A stretch of 64,000 nt of DNA, from assembly GCA_947500525.1 (NCBI GenBank), contig CANMSH010000005.1, positions 186,001 to 250,000 on the forward strand, read 5' to 3'. Below the pieces are notes generated by a model. That model was not told the origin of the DNA and ran no database searches. It worked only from the letters and a program-made list of their open reading frames with translations. Positions 60,376 through 64,000 of the stretch are shown here, in pieces (the first letter of the stretch is position 1; the number at the start of each line of letters is the position of its first letter). The position numbers and the translations under genes were made by a program. Source of the DNA: an uncultured Flavobacteriaceae bacterium. GTDB taxonomy: Bacteria; Bacteroidota; Bacteroidia; Flavobacteriales; Flavobacteriaceae.

Positions 60376-61830
60376 ATGAGTTCAGCAATAAGAAACTTAG
60401 AGCCTAAATCCCTGTGGAACAATTTTGCAGATTTGAATGCAGTACCAAGAGCTTCTAAAAAGGAAGAACGCGTCATCGCCTTTATGGTTGCATTTGGCAA
60501 AAAATTAAATCTAGAAACCGTAGTTGATAGCGTTGGCAATGTTATCATTAAAAAGCCTGCGACAAAAGGTATGGAAAACAGAAAAACTATTGTCATGCAA
60601 TCGCATTTAGATATGGTTCATCAAAAGAATAATGATACGGTTTTCGATTTTGATTCTGAAGGTATTCAAATGATTATTGATAATGATTGGGTAAAGGCAA
60701 AAGGCACCACATTAGGAGCCGATAATGGCTTAGGCGTAGCGACAATTATGAGTGTATTAGAATCGAATACTATCGCCCATCCTGTCATAGAAGCACTTTT
60801 TACTATTGATGAAGAAACGGGCATGACGGGTGCCATGGGTCTCGAAGCCGGTTATCTTGAAGGAGAAATTTTATTGAACTTAGATACCGAAGATGATGAC
60901 GAGATAGGTGTAGGTTGTGCAGGTGGAATTGACATTACCGCCACTAAATCATATGAAGTTATCCCCGCTCCAACCAAAGGGTCGGGTTATAAAATTATAG
61001 TCAAAGGATTGCAAGGCGGTCATTCTGGTATGGATATACATAAAGGTTTTGGAAACGCAAATAAATTACTCAATCGGATTCTTTATAATTTGAATGAATT
61101 CCTAGTGGTTTCTGAAATTGATGGCGGTGGTTTACGCAATGCTATTCCGAGAGAAAGTTATGCAATCGTAGCTACCGAAAATGTCACCGATTTTGAAGAT
61201 AAATTCTATGCTATTGCCAAAATTATTGTTGATGAATACGCTAGTATAGAAGAGGATTTAGAAATAGTTTTAGAGGAGCGCATGCTACCGCAAGAAGTAC
61301 TTAAAGCGCATGATCAAAATATACTCTTAAAAAGTATCTATACAACGCATAATGGTGTTTTTAGAATGAGTCCTGATATTGAAGATCTCGTAGAAACTTC
61401 TAATAATTTAGCTCGAATTCTTGTAAAAGATGGGAACATACAAATCCTATGTCTTACCAGAAGTTCTATAGAATCTGGTAAACAAAACTTGGCCAATACT
61501 ATTCGTTCTGGTTTTGAATTGGCTGGTTTTAAAGTTACCTTCTCTGGCACTTATCCTGGTTGGAAGCCGAATCCTAACTCTCCTATTTTAGCTGTCTTAA
61601 AAAATGTGTATGAAGGCCTATTTAATGAGGCTCCAAATGTGTTGGCTTGTCATGCCGGACTAGAATGTGGAATTTTGGGAACGAACTATCCTGAAATGGA
61701 TATGATTTCGTTTGGTCCTACCATAAAGGGCGCACATTCTCCAGATGAACGAGCAAGTATTAGTTCAACACAAAAATATTGGAAATACGTAGTAGAAATC
61801 CTAAAAAATATTCCACTCAAAAGCGCATAA
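60376..61830 (+). CDS. pepD: Aminoacyl-histidine dipeptidase (M20C)
   Basis: The protein has 484 residues. It has the PepD pattern: SHLDMVHQKN with metal-binding H and D, ADNGLGVA, the catalytic glutamate pair in DEETGMTG, a dimerisation domain (about 200-380) with GLQGGHSGMDIHKG, and HAGLECGIL near the end. PepD cleaves Xaa-His dipeptides, including carnosine, in the cytoplasm. It begins 2 bases after the nitroreductase gene. The lipoprotein gene follows after 44 bases. Confidence 0.93.
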   Translation: MSSAIRNLEPKSLWNNFADLNAVPRASKKEERVIAFMVAFGKKLNLETVVDSVGNVIIKKPATKGMENRKTIVMQSHLDMVHQKNNDTVFDFDSEGIQMIIDNDWVKAKGTTLGADNGLGVATIMSVLESNTIAHPVIEALFTIDEETGMTGAMGLEAGYLEGEILLNLDTEDDDEIGVGCAGGIDITATKSYEVIPAPTKGSGYKIIVKGLQGGHSGMDIHKGFGNANKLLNRILYNLNEFLVVSEIDGGGLRNAIPRESYAIVATENVTDFEDKFYAIAKIIVDEYASIEEDLEIVLEERMLPQEVLKAHDQNILLKSIYTTHNGVFRMSPDIEDLVETSNNLARILVKDGNIQILCLTRSSIESGKQNLANTIRSGFELAGFKVTFSGTYPGWKPNPNSPILAVLKNVYEGLFNEAPNVLACHAGLECGILGTNYPEMDMISFGPTIKGAHSPDERASISSTQKYWKYVVEILKNIPLKSA

Positions 61831-61874
61831 ATTCAAGATTTAAGCGTTACTATAGTAAATCAAAAAACATCAAA

Positions 61875-62411
61875 ATGAAAACATTAAAAATAGTATCTAT
61901 ACTCTGTTTTATATTTTTAACAACAGCGTGTACTAGTGACGATGAGTCGCCCATTGATACTGGAGCGGCAGCCAATGATCTTGTGGGAGTTTGGCAGCTT
62001 ACCGAAGAATCTCAAGATGGCGTTGGTAAGGTTACGCTAGAAGGAGTTACAATTAACGGAACTATCACTTCAACAAGTAAAAACCTAGATGCCACATTAA
62101 CTATTACAGAAAATCCTAATACTATTACCGCAGCAGGAAGTTATACAGAGGTAATCACTGCTTCTTTTGCCACCTTAAGTAGAACAGAAGAAGTTGAGGT
62201 AAATTTAGACAATGAGCTTAATCAAGGTGCTTGGTCTCTCAATAATGGAGTGCTTACACTTTTAGGTGGAGCTGAAACATTAGAAGTAAATATCATTCAA
62301 TTAACCTCCACCATGCTACGAATTGAAATTCCAATTGAGAGAGATGTTATCATTGAAGGAACAGATGTTTCTATAGATACTACCATAAAAATGACGTTTA
62401 CTAAACAATAG
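61875..62411 (+). CDS. Lipocalin-like lipoprotein
   Basis: The protein has 178 residues from the ATG at 61875. The frame back to 61779 runs inside pepD and is rejected. A lipoprotein signal ends at Cys19 (FLTTAC), followed by TSDDES, an acidic pattern fitting surface export. The mature part is beta-rich with DLVGVWQLTEES at the start, typical of the lipocalin-like fold of Bacteroidota. Its ligand is unknown. A terminator follows. Confidence 0.75.
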   Translation: MKTLKIVSILCFIFLTTACTSDDESPIDTGAAANDLVGVWQLTEESQDGVGKVTLEGVTINGTITSTSKNLDATLTITENPNTITAAGSYTEVITASFATLSRTEEVEVNLDNELNQGAWSLNNGVLTLLGGAETLEVNIIQLTSTMLRIEIPIERDVIIEGTDVSIDTTIKMTFTKQ

Positions 62412-62435
62412 TTGATCTTATTATTGTAAATAAAA

Positions 62436-62460
62436 TTAAAGGGGATTTTCCCCTTTTTTA
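62436..62460 (+). terminator. Intrinsic terminator after the lipocalin-like gene
   Basis: AAAGGGG (62438-62444) pairs with CCCCTTT (62450-62456) around a 5-base loop and a T run follows. Confidence 0.85.
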
Positions 62461-62461
62461 T

Positions 62462-62491
62462 TTGCATTTCACTTTAGAGTTTGTACTTTTG
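62462..62491 (+). promoter_or_regulatory. Promoter of pyrG
   Basis: A TTG box (62462-62464) and TACTTTTG (62484-62491, exact TAnnTTTG) are 19 bases apart, 17 bases before the pyrG start. Confidence 0.65.
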
Positions 62492-62505
62492 GCAAAACCT
62501 AATAG

Positions 62506-64000
<1,495 letters not shown>

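Overview
This window reads as chromosomal DNA of a marine-type Flavobacteriaceae bacterium (Bacteroidota). The evidence is AT-rich coding sequence, a -7 promoter element of the form TAnnTTTG upstream of several genes with a TTG box 19 bases further up, few Shine-Dalgarno sites, and many Bacteroidota-specific families: GLPGLI, DUF3276, DUF4199, FISUMP, DUF1573 lipoproteins and lipoproteins with acidic residues after the lipid cysteine. No phage, insertion sequence, CRISPR array or tRNA was seen. The window opens inside one gene (1-239) and ends inside pyrG (62509-64000).

Layout. 1-5054: small secreted, membrane or lipid-anchored proteins of mostly unknown role. 5171-9283: a secreted GH2 glycosidase and, convergent, a TonB-dependent receptor. 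9409-13233: a paraoxonase-like lactonase, a NAD-dependent epimerase-like protein and a PLP aminotransferase (the latter two with twin-arginine leaders), and a small VOC protein. 13295-21364: the most distinctive block, all on the minus strand. A CarH-like MerR/B12 regulator heads an overlapping run crtI-crtB-crtZ-crtYcd-photolyase, and a lipoprotein with four FAS1 domains follows. 21454-23142: a broken GNAT gene, then an ECF sigma factor with a membrane partner. 23128-29593: housekeeping genes on the minus strand (YciO-like protein, a two-component system, coaE, YbbR-like protein, yajC, a DUF1573 lipoprotein, nusB). 29859-38628: an ABC exporter, a DUF3276 protein, a large membrane-anchored protein, and a sodium symporter/small membrane protein/PIG-L deacetylase operon. 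38801-54293: dnaN, two tandem secreted paralogues, AcpH-like protein, gamma-glutamyltransferase, an ATP-grasp protein, yidC, two metallopeptidases, a lactonase, transaldolase and an SDR. The SRP RNA gene lies at about 54377-54477 on the minus strand. 54607-64000: DUF4199 protein, GT2, phosphosugar mutase, MsbA-like exporter, nitroreductase, pepD, a lipocalin-like lipoprotein and pyrG.

How the parts fit. The crt genes suffice to turn geranylgeranyl diphosphate into zeaxanthin: phytoene synthase, desaturase, cyclase and hydroxylase are present, and no ketolase is present. Their first gene encodes a protein with the residues that bind adenosylcobalamin in the light sensor CarH, and a photolyase ends the operon, so this looks like a light-induced photoprotection regulon. 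The FAS1 lipoprotein gene just downstream carries a 14-base sequence upstream that also occurs in the carH promoter, plus an 11-base-period direct repeat, which suggests shared control. FAS1 proteins elsewhere include carotenoid binders, so this lipoprotein is a candidate carotenoid carrier. The ECF sigma/membrane protein pair beside carH recalls the CarQ/CarR pair of Myxococcus, but this link is only inferred.

No gene-free stretch exceeds 300 bases. The longest (39920-40202) holds a promoter-like element and a 27-base dyad.
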